A stretch of DNA of 62,998 bases, taken from positions 1-62,998 of the forward strand of contig JAFRRK010000024.1 of the NCBI GenBank assembly GCA_017428115.1, written 5' to 3'. The notes under the pieces are model-generated. The model made no database searches. It worked only from the letters and a program-made list of their open reading frames with translations, and had not been told where the DNA came from. The translations under genes and the position numbers were made by a program. Positions 62,049-62,998 of this stretch are shown here, piece after piece. Position 1 is the first letter of the stretch. Each line of letters opens with the position of its first letter. The stretch comes from Bacteroidales bacterium. Lineage in GTDB: Bacteria; Bacteroidota; Bacteroidia; Bacteroidales; P3.

Positions 62049-62998
62049 ATGGCTGACAGCATAACTATACAGAACAACAACATTATGCCGTTGGTTGACG
62101 ACTTGTGGCAGATAATCAATCAAGCGCGCAACCGCGTCGCCGTCAATGTCAATGCCGAACTCACCCTGATGTATTGGCATATTGGCGAACGCATCAATAG
62201 AGAAGTGCTTGGGAACGAGCGCGCCGAATACGGGAAACAAATTGTTGCGACAGTGTCGCAACAATTGCAGGAAGAATTTGGAGCAACAGGATTTGAGCCC
62301 CGAACCATCCGCAGAATGATGCAATTCGCCTCGATGTTTCCTGATATAAAGATTGTGACACCACTGGTGACACAATTGTCGTGGTCTCACTTCCTGACGG
62401 TTATGCCAATTAAGGACCCACTGGCACGCGAATTCTATCTGACTATGGCTGCCTCTGAACATTGGAGCAAACGTACTTTGGAATCCAAAATAGACGGCAT
62501 GCTGTATGAGCGCACTGCCGTTGCGACAAAGCCCGAAGAACTAATCAAACATGAGCTAACGGAACTGCGGGAGAACAATGTCCTCACCCCCGACCTAGTC
62601 TTTAAGAGTCCTTATTTCTTGGAGTTCACAGGGTTGAAAGGGATGTATAGCGAGAAGAGCCTTGAGGACAGCCTTGTGGCACATCTGGAGCAGTTTATAT
62701 TGGAGTTGGGCAATGGCTTCACCTTCGTCGAGCGGCAGAAGAGGATGATTATTGACGGCGAGGACTTCTATCTCGACTTGCTTTTCTATCATCGTAAGTT
62801 GCATAGACTGATAGCCATCGACTTGAAGCTCGGCAAATTCAAGGCTCAGTACAAAGGCCAGATGGAGTTGTATCTCCGCTGGCTCGAAGCCCACGAAATG
62901 GAACCTGGCGAGGAGCAGCCCCTCGGCCTATTGCTCTGCACCGAAGGTGGCGACGAGCAGATAGAACTGCTGCAACTCGACAAATCCGGCATCAAGGT
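62049..62998 (+). CDS. DUF1016 / PDDEXK nuclease-domain protein (YhcG type), 3' end outside window
   Basis: 316 codons visible. The DUF1016 N-terminal helical domain (VNAELTLMYWHIGERINREV, EFGATGFEPRTIRRMMQFAS, TQLSWSHFLTVMPIKDPLAR) is followed by the PD-(D/E)xK-type nuclease domain with FYLDLLFYHRKLHRLIAIDL and K-LGKFKAQYKGQMELYL. The ~35-residue C-terminus lies outside and is expected to resemble the two orphan tails upstream. Such proteins often sit in defence islands near restriction-modification genes. A nuclease role is inferred from the fold. Confidence 0.92.
   Translation, partial: MADSITIQNNNIMPLVDDLWQIINQARNRVAVNVNAELTLMYWHIGERINREVLGNERAEYGKQIVATVSQQLQEEFGATGFEPRTIRRMMQFASMFPDIKIVTPLVTQLSWSHFLTVMPIKDPLAREFYLTMAASEHWSKRTLESKIDGMLYERTAVATKPEELIKHELTELRENNVLTPDLVFKSPYFLEFTGLKGMYSEKSLEDSLVAHLEQFILELGNGFTFVERQKRMIIDGEDFYLDLLFYHRKLHRLIAIDLKLGKFKAQYKGQMELYLRWLEAHEMEPGEEQPLGLLLCTEGGDEQIELLQLDKSGIK

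Overview
The window looks like chromosomal DNA of a member of the Bacteroidales (phylum Bacteroidota), probably an uncultured gut or rumen-type lineage. The evidence is the repeated TAnnTTTG -7 promoter element (often TATCTTTGCA) with a TTTG about 19 bases upstream, the general lack of Shine-Dalgarno sequences, several secreted proteins with type IX secretion (T9SS) C-terminal sorting domains, OmpA-type and other outer-membrane barrels, and the syntenic purN / acpP-fabF-rnc block. I cannot name a genus. I see no tRNA, rRNA, CRISPR array, prophage or intact IS element.

Layout. 1-5936 (minus): N-terminal ~1,978 residues of a giant surface protein with repeated FN3 and cleaved-adhesin/MAM-like modules and a CUB-like domain; its C-terminus lies outside. 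6.3-8.3 kb: a candidate small RNA, a membrane LytTR regulator and a gene-poor stretch. 8.3-20.6 kb is housekeeping: Xer recombinase, hibernation factor hpf, rpsU, rpmB, mutY, ssb, pgi, two OmpA-family proteins, a glycosyltransferase, purN, acpP, fabF, rnc. 21.1-28.6 kb: an unknown protein behind a long AT-rich leader hairpin, a flavodoxin-like lipoprotein, a phosphohexomutase, an unknown membrane protein, an endonuclease/exonuclease/phosphatase-family protein and an HhH/outer-membrane protein (the last three overlap by 4 bases). 28.8-29.2 kb is a decayed surface-protein gene. 29.7-35.3 kb: dus, cdd, a PpiD-like foldase, a small membrane protein and dxr.

35.3-43.8 kb is a probable surface regulon: ECF sigma factor, a one-helix protein with a C-terminal barrel-like domain in the usual anti-sigma position, a 2,014-residue T9SS surface protein and a small barrel. 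43.9-46.5 kb (minus) pairs a Cthe_2159-type carbohydrate-binding protein with a short T9SS protein. 46.6-49.0 kb (minus) holds a CoA-transferase alpha subunit, 3-aminobutyryl-CoA ammonia-lyase (Kal) and a dicarboxylate/amino-acid symporter: part of lysine fermentation without its beta subunit or other enzymes nearby. 49.3-52.4 kb: a secreted unknown, an M14 carboxypeptidase with a T9SS tail and a GT2 glycosyltransferase. 52.6-57.2 kb (minus): a NhaP2-type antiporter and a run of small membrane proteins and a lipoprotein. 57.4-59.7 kb: a DUF4160/DUF2442 pair and an ABC exporter. 59.7-63.0 kb is accessory: an inverted-repeat element, a Fic protein bracketed by two orphan 3' tails of DUF1016 (PDDEXK/YhcG) genes, and an intact DUF1016 gene running off the window.

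Most noteworthy: the duplicated DUF1016 tails around fic; Shine-Dalgarno sequences confined to hpf and rpsU in an otherwise SD-poor genome; a promoter-plus-terminator small RNA candidate at 6365-6452; two related AT-rich palindromic elements (22.0 and 52.5 kb); the sigma / helix-plus-barrel / T9SS regulon; and several promoters placed so close to the start codon that the mRNAs should be leaderless or nearly so.
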